A stretch of DNA of 64,000 nucleotides from Thioalkalivibrio sp. ALMg11 (GCF_000377905.1 NZ_KB898876.1:62001-126000), one strand, 5' to 3'; positions 47,953 through 58,508 are shown, counted from the first letter of the stretch. Made by a program: numbers and translations. The notes: generated by a model from the sequence alone, not told the origin.

Positions 47953-50847
47953 ATGCACAGCGATTCCCATACTGCCACAGCCCAGCAGGGCACCCAGTAC
48001 CCGCCGCAAGCCGAACCGTCGGCCGAGGTCCTGGCGACCAGCCCGGGCCAGCACCAGGTGATTCGCCGCAATGGCAAGGTGACCGGCTTTGATGCCTCCA
48101 AGATCGAGGTCGCGGTGACCAAGGCCTTCCTCGCGGTGGAGGGCGGCAATGCCGCGGCCAGCCGTCGCATCCACGAGGTGTCGAAGGAAGTCGCCGGGCA
48201 GGTGGTGGACAGCCTGTTCCGCCGCGCCGGGACCCAGGGCATGACGGTCCATATCGAGGATATCCAGGACCACGTGGAGCTGGCGCTGATGCGCAGCGGC
48301 CACCACAAGGTCGCGCGGGCCTACGTGATCTACCGCGAGCAGCAGTCGCAGAAGCGCGCTGCCGAGGCCGCCGAGCAGGGTGCGGACGAACAAGCCGAGG
48401 CCGTCACGCTGAACGTGACCCGTGCCGACGGCACCCTGGCCCCGCTGGACGAGGACCGCCTGCAGGCGGTGGTCGCCGAGGCCTGCGCCGGCATCGAGCA
48501 GGTGGATGGCGAGAAGATCCTGACCGAGGCCCGCCGCAACCTGTTCGACGGCGTGGCCGAGAAGGATGTCTCCACCGCGCTGGTGATGGCCGCGCGGGTG
48601 ATGATCGAGAAGGAGCCCAACTACTCCGAGGTCACCGCGCGTCTGCTGATGGACGCGCTGCGCCGCGAGGCCCTGAGCTTCGTGCACGGCCGCCCGGAAG
48701 AGGCCACCCAGGCCCAGCTGGCCGAGCGCTATGCCGATTACTTCGGTGCCTACATCAAGCGCGCCGCCGAGCTGGAGCTGGTCGACAGCGAGCTGACCCG
48801 CTACGACCTCGAACGCCTGGGCGCCGCGCTCAAGCCCGAGCGTGACCTGCAGTTCACCTATCTCGGCCTGCAGACCCTGTTCGATCGCTACTTCATCCAC
48901 AGCGATGGCACCCGCTTCGAGCTGCCGCAGGCGTTCTTCATGCGTGTGGCGATGGGCCTGGCGATCAACGAGATCGACCGCGAGGCCCGCGCGATCGAAT
49001 TCTACAACCTGCTGAGCTCGTTCGACTTCATGAGCTCCACGCCGACCCTGTTCAACTCCGGCACCCTGCGTCCGCAGCTCTCCAGCTGCTACCTGACCAG
49101 CATCCCGGATGACCTCGACGGCATCTACAGCGCCATCCGCGACAACGCGCTGCTGTCCAAGTTTGCCGGCGGGCTGGGCAACGACTGGACCCGCGTGCGC
49201 GGCATGGGCGCCCACATCAAGGGCACCAACGGCAAGTCCCAGGGCGTGGTCCCGTTCCTCAAGGTCGCCAACGACACCGCGGTGGCGGTGAACCAGGGCG
49301 GCAAGCGCAAGGGCGCGGTGTGCGCCTACCTCGAGACCTGGCATATCGATATCGAGGAGTTCATCGAGCTGCGCAAGAACACCGGCGACGACCGCCGCCG
49401 CACCCACGACATGAACAGCGCCAACTGGATCCCGGACCTGTTCATGAAGCGCGTGGCCGAGGATGGCGACTGGACCCTGTTCTCCCCGAACGAGGCGCCC
49501 GACCTGCACGACCGGATCGGCGCCGACTTCGAGAAGCGCTACAACGAGTACGAAGAGAAGGCCGCGCGCGGCGAGATGCGCGTGTACAAGACCATGAAGG
49601 CCGTCGACCTGTGGCGGAAGATGCTCGGCATGCTGTTCGAGACCGGCCACCCGTGGGTCACCTTCAAGGACCCGTGCAACCTGCGCAGCCCGCAGCAGCA
49701 CACCGGCGTGGTCCATAGCTCCAACCTGTGCACCGAGATCACCCTGAACACCTCGGATGACGAGATCGCGGTGTGCAACCTGGGCTCGATCAACCTGGCC
49801 GCGCACATCAGCGAGGCCGGCGAGCTGGATCAGGCCAAGCTGCAGCGCACCGTGAACACGGCCATGCGCATGCTCGACAACGTGATCGACTACAACTACT
49901 ACTCGGTACCGCAGGCGCGTCGCTCCAACATGCGTCACCGCCCGGTGGGCCTGGGGATCATGGGTTTCCAGGATGCGCTGTACAAGCTGCGCCTGCCGTA
50001 TGCCTCCGAGGCCGCCGTGGAGTTCGCCGATGCCTCCATGGAGGCGGTGTCCTACTACACCATCCAGGCCTCGACCGATCTGGCCGAGGAGCGCGGGCGC
50101 TACGAGAGCTTCCCCGGCAGCCTGTGGAGCCAGGGCATTCTGCCGATCGACTCGATCGAAAAGCTGGCCGAGACCCGCGGCGAGTACCTGCAGATGGACA
50201 CCACCCAGCGCCTGGAGTGGGACAAGCTGCGCAAGCGGGTGAAGAAGGTCGGCATGCGCAACTCCAACACCATGGCGATCGCGCCGACCGCGACCATCTC
50301 CAACATCTGTGGCGTGTCGCAGTCGATCGAGCCGACCTACCAGAACCTGTTCGTCAAATCGAACCTGTCGGGCGAGTTCACCGTGATCAACCCGTACCTG
50401 GTGCGCGATCTGAAGGACCGCGAGCTGTGGGACGAGGTCATGGTCAACGACCTCAAGTACTACGACGGCTCGGTGCAGCCGCTGGACCGCGTGCCGGAGG
50501 ACCTCAAGGCCCTGTACGCCACCGCGTTCGAGCTGGACACCCGCTGGCTGGTCGAGGCCGCCTCGCGCCGGCAGAAGTGGATCGACCAGGCCCAGAGCCT
50601 GAACCTGTACATGGCCGAGCCCTCCGGGCCCAAGCTGGACGCCCTGTACAAGCTGGCCTGGGTGCGCGGGCTCAAGACGACCTACTACCTGCGCTCCATG
50701 GGTGCGACCCACGTGGAGAAGAGCACCGTGGCCGACTCCTCGCGCGCCAACAAGCTGAACGCCGTCTCCGGCGGCCAGCAGGCGGCCGAGCCGGAGGCGC
50801 CCAAGGCGTGCTCCATCCTCGAGCCGGACTGCGAGGCCTGCCAGTAA
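47953..50847 (+). CDS. nrdA: Class Ia ribonucleotide reductase, large subunit
   Basis: 964 residues. Two ATP-cone domains are visible in tandem (about residues 35-130, starting [20 protein letters not shown], and about 155-235), as in Pseudomonas aeruginosa NrdA. The catalytic barrel includes [40 protein letters not shown] and [20 protein letters not shown]. The C-terminal redox pair is CEAC at the end of the protein. It reduces ribonucleoside diphosphates using the radical from NrdB. nrdB follows 97 bases downstream. Confidence 0.95.
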   Translation: MHSDSHTATAQQGTQYPPQAEPSAEVLATSPGQHQVIRRNGKVTGFDASKIEVAVTKAFLAVEGGNAAASRRIHEVSKEVAGQVVDSLFRRAGTQGMTVHIEDIQDHVELALMRSGHHKVARAYVIYREQQSQKRAAEAAEQGADEQAEAVTLNVTRADGTLAPLDEDRLQAVVAEACAGIEQVDGEKILTEARRNLFDGVAEKDVSTALVMAARVMIEKEPNYSEVTARLLMDALRREALSFVHGRPEEATQAQLAERYADYFGAYIKRAAELELVDSELTRYDLERLGAALKPERDLQFTYLGLQTLFDRYFIHSDGTRFELPQAFFMRVAMGLAINEIDREARAIEFYNLLSSFDFMSSTPTLFNSGTLRPQLSSCYLTSIPDDLDGIYSAIRDNALLSKFAGGLGNDWTRVRGMGAHIKGTNGKSQGVVPFLKVANDTAVAVNQGGKRKGAVCAYLETWHIDIEEFIELRKNTGDDRRRTHDMNSANWIPDLFMKRVAEDGDWTLFSPNEAPDLHDRIGADFEKRYNEYEEKAARGEMRVYKTMKAVDLWRKMLGMLFETGHPWVTFKDPCNLRSPQQHTGVVHSSNLCTEITLNTSDDEIAVCNLGSINLAAHISEAGELDQAKLQRTVNTAMRMLDNVIDYNYYSVPQARRSNMRHRPVGLGIMGFQDALYKLRLPYASEAAVEFADASMEAVSYYTIQASTDLAEERGRYESFPGSLWSQGILPIDSIEKLAETRGEYLQMDTTQRLEWDKLRKRVKKVGMRNSNTMAIAPTATISNICGVSQSIEPTYQNLFVKSNLSGEFTVINPYLVRDLKDRELWDEVMVNDLKYYDGSVQPLDRVPEDLKALYATAFELDTRWLVEAASRRQKWIDQAQSLNLYMAEPSGPKLDALYKLAWVRGLKTTYYLRSMGATHVEKSTVADSSRANKLNAVSGGQQAAEPEAPKACSILEPDCEACQ

Positions 50848-50944
50848 GGCCCGCCCGCGAGCGGGCACCGAAACCGCACCACGCAACAAACTGAACAAAG
50901 GCCCGGCCACCGCGCCGGGCCGCCACCGAAAGAAGAGGGACACT

Positions 50945-52183
50945 ATGCTTTCCTGGGACGATCCGATTGCCGCCGTAAAAGGCGAAGGCCAGAAACAACC
51001 CGCCGTACGCCCGGGCATGGGCTTTCAGGAGAACGAAGCCCTGATGAGCACCGCCGGCGCCGCGCCCAGCGTCCCGCCGGAGCCGGAGAACGCCGGCCAG
51101 CCGCTGGCCGAGCCCAACGAGGAGGCCCTGACCGGCACCGGTCTGGAAGACATCGAGATGGGTGCCGAGCGCATCCGCGTGGATGACAAGAAGATCATCA
51201 ACTGCCACGCGGACCTCAACCAGCTCGTGCCCTTCAAGTACAAGTGGGCCTGGCAGAAGTACCTGGATGGCTGCGCCAACCACTGGATGCCGCAGGAAAT
51301 CAACATGAACGCGGACATCGCCCTGTGGAAGGACCCGAACGGTCTGACCGACGACGAGCGCACCATCGTCAAGCGCAACCTGGGCTTCTTCTCCACCGCC
51401 GACTCGCTGGTGGCGAACAACCTGGTGCTGGCCGTGTACCGCCACATCACCAACCCCGAGTGCCGCCAGTACCTGCTGCGCCAGGCCTTCGAGGAAGCGG
51501 TGCACACCCACGCCTACCAGTACTGCGTCGAGTCCTTGGGGCTGGACGAGGGCGAGATCTTCAACATGTACCGCGAGGTGCCCTCCGTCGCCGTCAAGGC
51601 CGAATGGGCCCTGCCGTTCACCAAGCACCTGGCGGACCCGAACTTCCGCACCGGCACGCCAGAGGCGGACCAGAAGCTGCTGCGCGAACTGATCGCCTTC
51701 TATGTCGTGTTCGAGGGCATCTTCTTCTACGTCGGCTTCGTGCAGATCCTCTCCATGGGCCGGCGCAACAAGATGACCGGCGTGGCCGAGCAGTTTCAGT
51801 ACATCCTGCGCGACGAGTCCATGCACATGAACTTCGGCATCGACGTGATCAACCAGATCAAGGTCGAGAACCCGCACCTGTGGACCGAAGACTTCAAGAA
51901 CGAGATGCGCACGCTGATCCATGATGCGGTGGAGCTGGAGGCACAGTACGCCCGCGACACCATGCCCCGCGGCGTACTCGGCATGAACGCGCAGATGTTC
52001 GAGGAATACCTGCACTTTATCGCCAACCGCCGCTGCGCCCAGATCGGCCTGGCCGAGATGTACCCGGGTGCCGACAACCCGTTCCCGTGGATGAGCGAAG
52101 TGCTCGATCTCAAGAAGGAGAAGAACTTCTTTGAGACGCGGGTTACGGAGTATCAGACGGGTGGGGCTTTGAGCTGGGATTGA
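50945..52183 (+). CDS. nrdB: Class Ia ribonucleotide reductase, small subunit
   Basis: 412 residues. Di-iron ligand regions are [20 protein letters not shown] and [20 protein letters not shown], with [20 protein letters not shown] between. The first 50 or so residues form a proline/glutamate-rich extension. The subunit houses the tyrosyl radical and di-iron cofactor. A ribosome-binding site (agaagagggac) precedes the ATG. A terminator follows at 52245. Confidence 0.95.
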   Translation: MLSWDDPIAAVKGEGQKQPAVRPGMGFQENEALMSTAGAAPSVPPEPENAGQPLAEPNEEALTGTGLEDIEMGAERIRVDDKKIINCHADLNQLVPFKYKWAWQKYLDGCANHWMPQEINMNADIALWKDPNGLTDDERTIVKRNLGFFSTADSLVANNLVLAVYRHITNPECRQYLLRQAFEEAVHTHAYQYCVESLGLDEGEIFNMYREVPSVAVKAEWALPFTKHLADPNFRTGTPEADQKLLRELIAFYVVFEGIFFYVGFVQILSMGRRNKMTGVAEQFQYILRDESMHMNFGIDVINQIKVENPHLWTEDFKNEMRTLIHDAVELEAQYARDTMPRGVLGMNAQMFEEYLHFIANRRCAQIGLAEMYPGADNPFPWMSEVLDLKKEKNFFETRVTEYQTGGALSWD

Positions 52184-52244
52184 GGTTGGCAAGGTCGCGT
52201 CCTATTGGAACCGCGCTAAAGAAATGGATTTTAAGCAGCAGATA

Positions 52245-52272
52245 AATAAGGGCGCCGCGGCGCCCTTATTTG
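52245..52272 (+). terminator. Terminator after nrdB
   Basis: AAATAAGGGCGC-cgcg-GCGCCCTTATTT is a perfect 12-bp stem with an AT-rich base, able to act in both directions. It marks the boundary with the lower-GC region on the right. Confidence 0.8.
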
Positions 52273-52359
52273 TACCGTTTGTTCTCAATGCATAAAAAGA
52301 CTCTCGCGAGCATCTTGGTCCACTTCCCTGTGATGCCCAATAGATAGGAAATCCAATTG

Positions 52360-53229
52360 ATGCCCGATATTGGACCGCTACTCTCTAATATTGGCCGAGA
52401 CGAATTGCACCTATTCGAAACTATCGCTCGATCAGTAGCTGCAGTCCTCACTGTCCTATTTGGTTTAATTACCTTCTATTTCAAGTGGCAATCCTGGAGG
52501 TCTCGATCGGTCGAGCAAATAGCTATGTCTGAGACCTCTAGGGATGCGAAGAGTGGTTTTCCGATCGACCCCACAGGGCTTTTCGAAAACCATGCTCCGT
52601 TTCCTTTTATTCCTTCGAGGCTAGACACTAGGGCGCCAGATGAGAGCGGCTGGTATACTCATACAGAAGTGCGTCTGTGGAACTTCGGGAATCGCATCTT
52701 TTGCGGATCATTAGTTAAGGATTCTTCAGTCGCGCATCTATCCATCCCGAGCCGTGTTGAAGGCTATAGTTTAAGGTCGATAGTCTCAAATGATCCCGAC
52801 CTCGAAATTGAGATTGGTAACCCCTATTGTAGCGTTCATGCGAAAGATGAGAGGGTTCCTATTCGTTTTGGGTTTATGCGCCCGGGAAAGGGGTTCATGT
52901 TGTCGCTCAGACATAACGATCCTGATGGCAGCGGGGTCTCAATAAGGGCATTTTCTGATACAGTCGCGCACGAGGTCATCGGCACACATCATGTCATGAA
53001 ACATTCGGTTGTCAGGTTTATGGGTCGCTTGACCGAGTTCGCCGTCCTCCCTGTCTCTGGTATCGCCCTCTTTCTTTTTTACGCGGGTGACATTTGGGTT
53101 GCGGGTGCGTCCGCCATTTTTGCTTGGCTTCTGATGCGGTCCGTTATTATAAATAGGAGCTTTGTCGAGTCGCCGTCGAATTTGAACTGTCGTTACGGAT
53201 GGGTCGTTCGAAGATGGGAGGAAACGTAG
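52360..53229 (+). CDS. Orphan membrane protein with central soluble domain
   Basis: 289 residues. One helix near residues 22-45 (AAVLTVLFGLITFYF) is followed by some 170 polar residues, then two helices (AVLPVSGIALFLFYAGDIWV, GASAIFAWLLMRSVI) and a short tail. I do not recognise a family. Its GC content and codon use (many A/T third positions) differ sharply from nrdAB, pointing to transfer. aggaa (52345-52349) precedes the ATG. Confidence 0.65.
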   Translation: MPDIGPLLSNIGRDELHLFETIARSVAAVLTVLFGLITFYFKWQSWRSRSVEQIAMSETSRDAKSGFPIDPTGLFENHAPFPFIPSRLDTRAPDESGWYTHTEVRLWNFGNRIFCGSLVKDSSVAHLSIPSRVEGYSLRSIVSNDPDLEIEIGNPYCSVHAKDERVPIRFGFMRPGKGFMLSLRHNDPDGSGVSIRAFSDTVAHEVIGTHHVMKHSVVRFMGRLTEFAVLPVSGIALFLFYAGDIWVAGASAIFAWLLMRSVIINRSFVESPSNLNCRYGWVVRRWEET

Positions 53230-53397
53230 GCGGTGAGGTTTGGGCCAAACAGAAAGAGGGCGGGCTAGAAAAGAGTACGCATGGCTTAGCAATTCCGGGC
53301 CTCCCGCTACCAGTGCATGGGGTGATGAAAGGTTTGCGAGTGTTTATGCAGACCCAATGTCAAGAAGTCTGTCTAATCTGTTGCTAGCGGGAAATAG

Positions 53398-53913
53398 ATG
53401 GATCTACTTCAACACGCAAAAGAGGCTTATGCGAGCGAGTTGGATCGTCGCAATGAATTGCGCCGGGCGTTGAGTCTGCCCGTGAGTATCGCGGTGGTAT
53501 TTGCTGGCGCGCAGTTCTCGCTTTTTCGGGCTTTCCCATGGGAGGCTGCGGATTCGCTGCTGACGATTGCATTCGGGATGACGTGGACTGTGGCAGTGTT
53601 GGCATGGATCGCACTGGTTGCCTTATTGATTTGGGGGCATGTGGGGCACGCTTACGCTTACATCGCAACACCCAAGGAGATCCGTGATTATCGTGTGAGG
53701 CTTGCTGCGCATTATGAAACGCGTATCCCGGACCAAAGGCTCGATGAGGAATTGCAACGTTTTCTTGAGGTCGAGTATGCAGAGAACGCGCATCACAATT
53801 CGAACAGGAACGATAGAAAATCGGCGTGCCTTCATAGAGCCAACCAGGCACTGGTGGTCTCCTTGTTATTTACCGCGCTATCGGGATTCATAGTCCTTGT
53901 GGTCGATCTTTGA
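53398..53913 (+). CDS. Orphan membrane protein, three helices
   Basis: 171 residues. Two helices (SIAVVFAGAQFSLFRAF region, residues 29-45, and VAVLAWIALVALLIWG, 64-80) precede a charged cytoplasmic stretch with NDRKSACLHRANQ, and a last helix (LVVSLLFTALSGFIVLVV) ends the protein. No family is recognised. The layout resembles small membrane proteins found near defence genes (SLATT-like), but this is only a resemblance. It is followed 11 bases later by a 38-residue gene. Confidence 0.65.
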   Translation: MDLLQHAKEAYASELDRRNELRRALSLPVSIAVVFAGAQFSLFRAFPWEAADSLLTIAFGMTWTVAVLAWIALVALLIWGHVGHAYAYIATPKEIRDYRVRLAAHYETRIPDQRLDEELQRFLEVEYAENAHHNSNRNDRKSACLHRANQALVVSLLFTALSGFIVLVVDL

Positions 53914-53924
53914 GGGGGGGGGAT

Positions 53925-54041
53925 ATGAGCGAGAAAGACAAAGGCAAGACGCACCAAACGCCCAGCGAGAAGCCAAGACCGACGCCACCACCGAGCCGTC
54001 TTGTCAGGGACAACGACCGGAAACCAAGAATGCAGAGATAA
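53925..54041 (+). CDS. Proline-rich microprotein
   Basis: 38 residues, MSEKDKGKTHQTPSEKPRPT followed by PPPSRLVRDNDRKPRMQR: basic, proline-rich and probably unfolded. A strong purine-rich site (gaggggggggat) precedes the ATG, which lies 11 bases after the previous stop, so the two are probably coexpressed. The last codon abuts a dispersed repeat, so the true C-terminus may have been altered. Function unknown. Confidence 0.5.
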   Translation: MSEKDKGKTHQTPSEKPRPTPPPSRLVRDNDRKPRMQR

Positions 54042-54120
54042 CGGGGTCGGACCAGAACGGGTTCGGACCTCGATAACGTGCGGAAAACGCGAAGGAAACC
54101 GGTCTAGAAAGGCAAGAATA
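54037..54120. repeat. Partial copy of the 54.9/58.4-kb repeat
   Basis: The bases gataacggggtcgga...cggtctagaaagg (with an internal duplication of gggtcgga) share the frame of the longer repeats at 54924-55050 and 58373-58508. It ends in a stretch gggggcacccatgattt like the hairpin repeats further right. Confidence 0.5.
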
Positions 54121-54162
54121 AGGGGGCACCCATGATTTCTACATGAAGGGGGTGACAGTGGT

Positions 54163-54900
54163 TTGAAAGGGGATAGGCAGGTTGTGTTGGCGATCTTGGT
54201 GGGTCTCTTGGGCTTTATGGCGGGGTTTTTGTCGAAAGAGAACGGTTTGGGGTTTTATGTGGATGGGATTCTAGGCGCTCTTGTTACCTTGGTTGCCGCG
54301 TTTTTCGGTGCTTGGTATGCATTTAGGTTGCATGACGACAAAGATAGAAGAAGGCGTGCAGACAGTGATGTTCGGGCGGCAAATCGGGCGATTTTTGAAA
54401 TTTCAAGACACTGTAATCGACTTGCGACGTTTAGAAAACAGTTTTTGGATGAACATAAGCATAATCCTAACCGCGATTACTTGATTATGCCGGTTGCAGG
54501 GTTTTCGTGGGATGCGCCAAGCATAGACTACGATGCGCTTGCATTTTTGATTGAATCGTCGCAGCCAGATTTGCTCACGGAGGTGGCGGTAATGGAGCAA
54601 TCGATTTCGTCGGCGGTCGATGTAATACGTCAGCGCTCAGAGTTTCATGTTGAAAAGTTGCAGCCTGTAGTCGAGAAATTGGAGTACGAATACGGGCCGG
54701 AATTTTCAGCCGATTTGATCGAACAGAGATTGGGGCCTAAAAATGCTCGGGTTCTTCGATTATTAACCGATTATAATTATGAATGTGTGGACACCGCTAT
54801 CTCGGAAATGGAAAAAAATATGGACAGGTTGGCAGAAGCGGTGAAGAAAATCTATCCGCAACATGTCGTGGTGTCATTTAAGGTTCCAGTGACCCAATGA
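54163..54900 (+). CDS. Orphan protein with two N-terminal helices and a coiled coil
   Basis: About 245 residues. The open frame begins with TTG at 54163, or GTG at 54184. Two helices (VLAILVGLLGFMAGFL and DGILGALVTLVAAFFGAWYA) are followed by an arginine/aspartate-rich stretch (DDKDRRRRADSDVRAANRAI) and a helical cytoplasmic domain to the end. AT-rich codons (Lys AAA, Asn AAT) set it apart from core genes. No family recognised; similar layouts occur in phage and island genes. Confidence 0.65.
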   Translation: MKGDRQVVLAILVGLLGFMAGFLSKENGLGFYVDGILGALVTLVAAFFGAWYAFRLHDDKDRRRRADSDVRAANRAIFEISRHCNRLATFRKQFLDEHKHNPNRDYLIMPVAGFSWDAPSIDYDALAFLIESSQPDLLTEVAVMEQSISSAVDVIRQRSEFHVEKLQPVVEKLEYEYGPEFSADLIEQRLGPKNARVLRLLTDYNYECVDTAISEMEKNMDRLAEAVKKIYPQHVVVSFKVPVTQ

Positions 54901-54923
54901 GCGTGCGTAAAGAAGATGACGGC

Positions 54924-55050
54924 ATAACGGGGTCGGACCTCGGTAACCTACGGAAAAACAGCGGTAAACCGGTCTAGAAAGGGCGCGATTCGAGCTTAAA
55001 GCGGTCATTTCGGCCATAAAATTGGGCGTTCCAGGGAGGGAAGCCATGCC
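54924..55050. repeat. Dispersed ~125-bp repeat, left copy
   Basis: From ataacggggtcggacctcgg to gagggaagccatgcc the segment is nearly identical to 58373-58508. It contains the 5' leader and first codons of a transposase of the Y1 type. The two copies flank the secreted-protein gene, the hairpin repeats and frmA-frmB. Confidence 0.75.
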
Positions 55051-55156
55051 ACGGGCGAGTCGCCATCATCTGCCGGGCCATGTCTGGCACGTTACCCATC
55101 GTTGTCACAAGCAGGAGTTTCTGCTGAAGTTTGCCCGCGACCGCAGGCTCTGGTGA
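55046..55156 (+). pseudogene. Truncated N-terminus of a Y1/REP-associated transposase
   Basis: 36 residues: MPRASRHHLPGHVWHVTHRC then HKQEFLLKFARDRRLW and a stop, directly joined to a hairpin repeat. The sequence is the N-terminus of the widespread RAYT-type (Y1) transposases; the catalytic HUH part is missing. Confidence 0.75.
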
Positions 55157-55157
55157 A

Positions 55158-55220
55158 AAGAAGAGGACACCCATGATCTTCTTGACGGTCTGAGGCGGTC
55201 GGGCTAGGTTTTGGGGGGGG
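55158..55220. repeat. Hairpin repeat plus fragment of the RAYT leader
   Basis: AAGAAGA-ggacacccatga-TCTTCTT (55158-55183) is a 7-bp stem, followed by gacggtctgaggcggtcggg and the start of the leader seen before the RAYT gene at 58832. A decayed second hairpin lies at 55234-55258. The rest of 55259-55454 shows no gene. Confidence 0.7.
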
Positions 55221-55454
55221 ATTGCATGAGCGTAGAAAGAGGACACCCACAATCTTCTGGCGGTCCGGGGCGGGTCGATTAAGTTTCAGGGCGGAGGTGC
55301 CAGGATTAGGCAGGGTGCTGTGATCTCTGGAAGCTCGAGGAAAGGCAAGGTCTGGCATCTGTCGAGGGATTGGGGCCGAGTATTATAATGGTTGGAAGAG
55401 CGTGGACTTAAGTGGCGCGTGGTTTATATAAAGAATAGCAGGGAGCGAGACCAC

Positions 55455-55841
55455 ATGAGAATCAAACAAGCCGCTATCGGCGCAGCGGTTGCGATAGGAT
55501 TTGGTGCATCAGCTGGCAATGCGATCGCGGATGATCGATGGAAGGTGATGGAGCCCATTGGCGACTACCAGATTGTGGTTGTTAATGAGGACCACTGGCT
55601 GGAAAAAGGCGTCTACAGTGAAATAATTCCGCATGTATGTGTGCGGCAGAGCAATCATTGCAAGGTGCTGTTTTGGAAGGATGAGGACTTGGTTCCAACG
55701 AGCTTCCCGATGAGGCATAGGAATTCATCTGGGATCGTGGCGTATAACGTATTCGAAGCAAGGGGTGTGGACTTATTTTCTGATGAAGGTTGGTCGTGTG
55801 AGATCGTAGATCAACCCGATATTTGTTTCGATGTGTACTGA
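55455..55841 (+). CDS. Small secreted protein of unknown function
   Basis: 128 residues with a signal peptide (MRIKQAAIGAAVAIGFGASA, cleaved near NAIADD). The mature part holds four cysteines (HVCVRQSNHC, WSCEIVDQPDIC), probably two disulfides. No family recognised. gggagcgag (55441-55449) precedes the ATG; a start at 55392 would add 21 hydrophilic residues before the signal. Confidence 0.65.
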   Translation: MRIKQAAIGAAVAIGFGASAGNAIADDRWKVMEPIGDYQIVVVNEDHWLEKGVYSEIIPHVCVRQSNHCKVLFWKDEDLVPTSFPMRHRNSSGIVAYNVFEARGVDLFSDEGWSCEIVDQPDICFDVY

Positions 55842-56125
55842 TGGAAGATCGCGGGCCGGAAAGAAGAGGACACCCATGATGTTCTTGACGTCCGAAATGA
55901 TCCAACTTCCTCAGACCAAAAAGTCCTATCCATTCATGGAGAAGAAGATGACACCCATCATCTTCCTGACGGTCTAAGCCGGCCGGGCTAGGTTTTGGGG
56001 TGAGTTCATGGACCAAGGAGGGTCCTGATTTCTTGACGGCCTGAGGTTTCTGGACTGGTCGGGCGCGTAAAGAAGAGGACACCCACCATCTTCTAGGACA
56101 AGAAGAGGACACCCATGATTCTTGA
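55842..56125. repeat. Array of hairpin repeats and RAYT leader fragment
   Basis: Four hairpin copies of the aagaagaggacaccc type lie at 55861-55886, 55941-55968, 56070-56094 and 56100-56124. The leader fragment 55968-56030 (gacggtcta...ggtcctga) ends exactly at the stop/ATG junction of the RAYT gene. From 56126 to 56401 I see only the frmA leader. Confidence 0.7.
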
Positions 56126-56401
56126 CGGCTCTCTCCCTGTCATTGCCATTCCGGCGCGCCCGGTTTCGGGGCCGGAAGCGGAACTCCTTGTTCCGGGGCC
56201 ACAAGATACCCATACCGGGGGTGTGTTGTCGCGTCGGCTGGCCACGGCAGGCCGATGGGTATGTTGGCGCGCTGCGGCTGGTTGGGTTGGGGGCGGGTGG
56301 ACCGGTGGCCGGGCTTTGGCTCCGTATTGGCCGGCTTGTGCAGTTCGGCACCGTATACCCTGATTCGCTATCCTATTCGGTAATCTATGAGGAGCCTGTC
56401 C

Positions 56402-57511
56402 ATGAAAGCACGTGCCGCTGTCGCCTGGGAAGCCAATAAGCCCTTGTCCATCGAGGAGGTCGATGTCGAAGGGCCACGGGAGGGTGAGGTGCTTTTGCAA
56501 GTGGTTGCCAGCGGTGTGTGTCACACGGACGCATTCACCCTGTCGGGGGATGACCCTGAGGGTGTGTTCCCCAGCATCCTGGGCCACGAAGGTGGCTGCG
56601 TGGTGCTCGAGTGCGGGCCCGGGGTGAAGACCCTCAAGCCCGGCGACCACGTCATTCCGCTCTATATCCCGGAGTGTGGCCACTGCGAGTACTGCGCCTC
56701 GACCAAGACCAACCTGTGCCAGTCCATCGCCGACACAGTCTGGACCGGCTACATGCCCGACGGCACCCGCCGCTTCTCCCAGGGCGGCAAGCCGATCTAT
56801 CACTATATGGGGTGCTCCACCTTCGCCGAGTACACCGTGGTGCCGGAGATCGCGCTGGCCAAGATCAATCCGCAAGCGCCCCTGGACAAGGTCTGCCTGC
56901 TGGGCTGCGGTGTCACCACCGGCATCGGCGCGGTGCTCAACACCGCCAAGGTCGAGCCGGGCTCCACGGTGGCGGTGTTCGGCCTGGGGGGTATCGGTCT
57001 TTCGTGTATCCAGGGGGCGGTGATGGCCAAGGCCAGCCGCATCCTGGCCATTGATCTGAACCCGGACAAGTTCGAGATGGCCAGGGCCCTGGGGGCCACG
57101 GATTGCATCAATCCCAGCGAGGTGAACGGGTCCATGGTGGAATACATCCGGGAGCTGACCAAGGGCGGGGTCGATTACTCATTTGAGTGCATCGGCAATG
57201 TGAACGTCATGCGCGATGCCCTTGAGTGCACCCACATGGGCTGGGGTGTCTCTACCGTGATCGGTGTTGCCGGTGCCGGACAGGAGATCAGCACCCGGCC
57301 CTTCAACCTGGTGGTGGGCCGTACGTGGAAAGGCACGGCCTTCGGCGGCGTGAAGGGGCGATCCCAGCTGCCGGGCTACGTGGACAACTACATCGCCGGC
57401 AAGATCGAGCTGGACAGCCTGGTCACCCACACCATGCCCCTGGAGGACATCAACCGCGCCTTCGACCTGATGCACGAGGGCAAGAGCATCCGCTCTGTGA
57501 TCATTTTCTGA
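56402..57511 (+). CDS. frmA: S-(hydroxymethyl)glutathione dehydrogenase (class III alcohol dehydrogenase)
   Basis: 369 residues. Catalytic zinc ligands are in [16 protein letters not shown] and [10 protein letters not shown]; structural zinc cysteines are in [17 protein letters not shown]. The NAD fold has [19 protein letters not shown]. It oxidises S-hydroxymethylglutathione, formed from formaldehyde and glutathione, to S-formylglutathione. gaggag (56388-56393) precedes the ATG at 56402. frmB follows five bases after the stop. No frmR regulator is adjacent. Confidence 0.95.
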   Translation: MKARAAVAWEANKPLSIEEVDVEGPREGEVLLQVVASGVCHTDAFTLSGDDPEGVFPSILGHEGGCVVLECGPGVKTLKPGDHVIPLYIPECGHCEYCASTKTNLCQSIADTVWTGYMPDGTRRFSQGGKPIYHYMGCSTFAEYTVVPEIALAKINPQAPLDKVCLLGCGVTTGIGAVLNTAKVEPGSTVAVFGLGGIGLSCIQGAVMAKASRILAIDLNPDKFEMARALGATDCINPSEVNGSMVEYIRELTKGGVDYSFECIGNVNVMRDALECTHMGWGVSTVIGVAGAGQEISTRPFNLVVGRTWKGTAFGGVKGRSQLPGYVDNYIAGKIELDSLVTHTMPLEDINRAFDLMHEGKSIRSVIIF

Positions 57512-57516
57512 GGTTG

Positions 57517-58356
57517 ATGATGAAACAGCTTGAACGCATCAAGGAGTTCGGCGGCTGGCTCGAACGTTGGGAACATGAATCGTCCGCATGCCGGTGCGCC
57601 ATGACCTTCTCGGTCTACCTCCCGCCCCAGGCCGCCAGCCAGCAACTTCCGGTGGTCTACTGGCTGTCAGGTCTGACCTGCACCGATGACAACGTGCGGG
57701 TGAAGGCGGGTGCCCAGCGCTACTGCGCCGAGCTGGGTCTGATCCTGGTCATGCCCGATACCAGCCCCCGGGGCGAGGGTGTGCCGGACGTTGCGGAGCG
57801 CTACGACCTGGGTCAGGGTGCGGGGTTCTATGTCAACGCCACTCAGCCGCCGTGGGCGACGCACTATCACATGTATGATTACGTCACCGACGAGCTGCCC
57901 CCGCTCATCGAGGCGAATTTTCCTGTCATTCCCGGCAAGCGCGCCATTAGCGGGCATTCCATGGGAGGGCATGGAGCGCTTGTCTGCGCGCTGAAGAATC
58001 CCGGCATGTATGCCTCGGTCTCTGCGTTCTCACCCATCTGCAATCCGGTGATCAGCCCGTGGGGCGAGGGCTGCTTCAGCGCCTATCTGGGTGATGACCG
58101 AAAGGCCTGGGAGGAGTTTGATGCCACCTGCCTCGTCAACGCCGGTGCGCCACTGCCTCCGGCGCTGATCGACCAGGGCACTGCCGACGAGTTCCTGGCT
58201 GAGCAGCTGTTTCCCCAGAACCTCCAGGCCGCCTGCGCGGCACGCAAGATCCCGCTGGAGCTGCGCATGCAGGAGGGGTATGACCACAGCTACCACTTCA
58301 TTGCGACCTTTATCGGCGAACACTTGGCGTTCCACGCCAGGGCCATGATGGCTTGA
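57517..58356 (+). CDS. frmB: S-formylglutathione hydrolase
   Basis: 279 residues of the esterase D family. The nucleophile is in AISGHSMGGHGALVCALKNP; the acid and histidine are in IDQGTADEFLAEQLFPQNL and GYDHSYHFIATFIGEHLAFH. It releases formate and glutathione, completing formaldehyde detoxification started by FrmA. Either of two adjacent ATG codons (57517, 57520) may be used; the first is given. gagg overlaps the frmA stop. Confidence 0.94.
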   Translation: MMKQLERIKEFGGWLERWEHESSACRCAMTFSVYLPPQAASQQLPVVYWLSGLTCTDDNVRVKAGAQRYCAELGLILVMPDTSPRGEGVPDVAERYDLGQGAGFYVNATQPPWATHYHMYDYVTDELPPLIEANFPVIPGKRAISGHSMGGHGALVCALKNPGMYASVSAFSPICNPVISPWGEGCFSAYLGDDRKAWEEFDATCLVNAGAPLPPALIDQGTADEFLAEQLFPQNLQAACAARKIPLELRMQEGYDHSYHFIATFIGEHLAFHARAMMA

Positions 58357-58372
58357 CGCCCAGGCCATGAGC

Positions 58373-58508
58373 GAGAATAACGGGGTCGGACCTCGGTAAC
58401 CTACGGAAAAACAGCGGTAAACCGGTCTAGGAAGGGCGCGATTCGAGCTTAAAGCGGTCATTTCGGCCATCAAATGGGCATTCCAGGGAGGGAAGCCATG
58501 CCAGACCG
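58373..58508. repeat. Dispersed ~125-bp repeat, right copy
   Basis: Almost identical to 54924-55050 up to ggagggaagccatgcc, after which the transposase reading frame is lost at once into a hairpin repeat (58509-58534; a second at 58541-58566). With the left copy it flanks the frmA-frmB segment in direct orientation. Confidence 0.75.

Noticed and set aside
53199-53387. 62-codon frame between two orphan membrane genes
   Set aside because: It overlaps the previous gene, lacks a ribosome site and has no recognisable feature.
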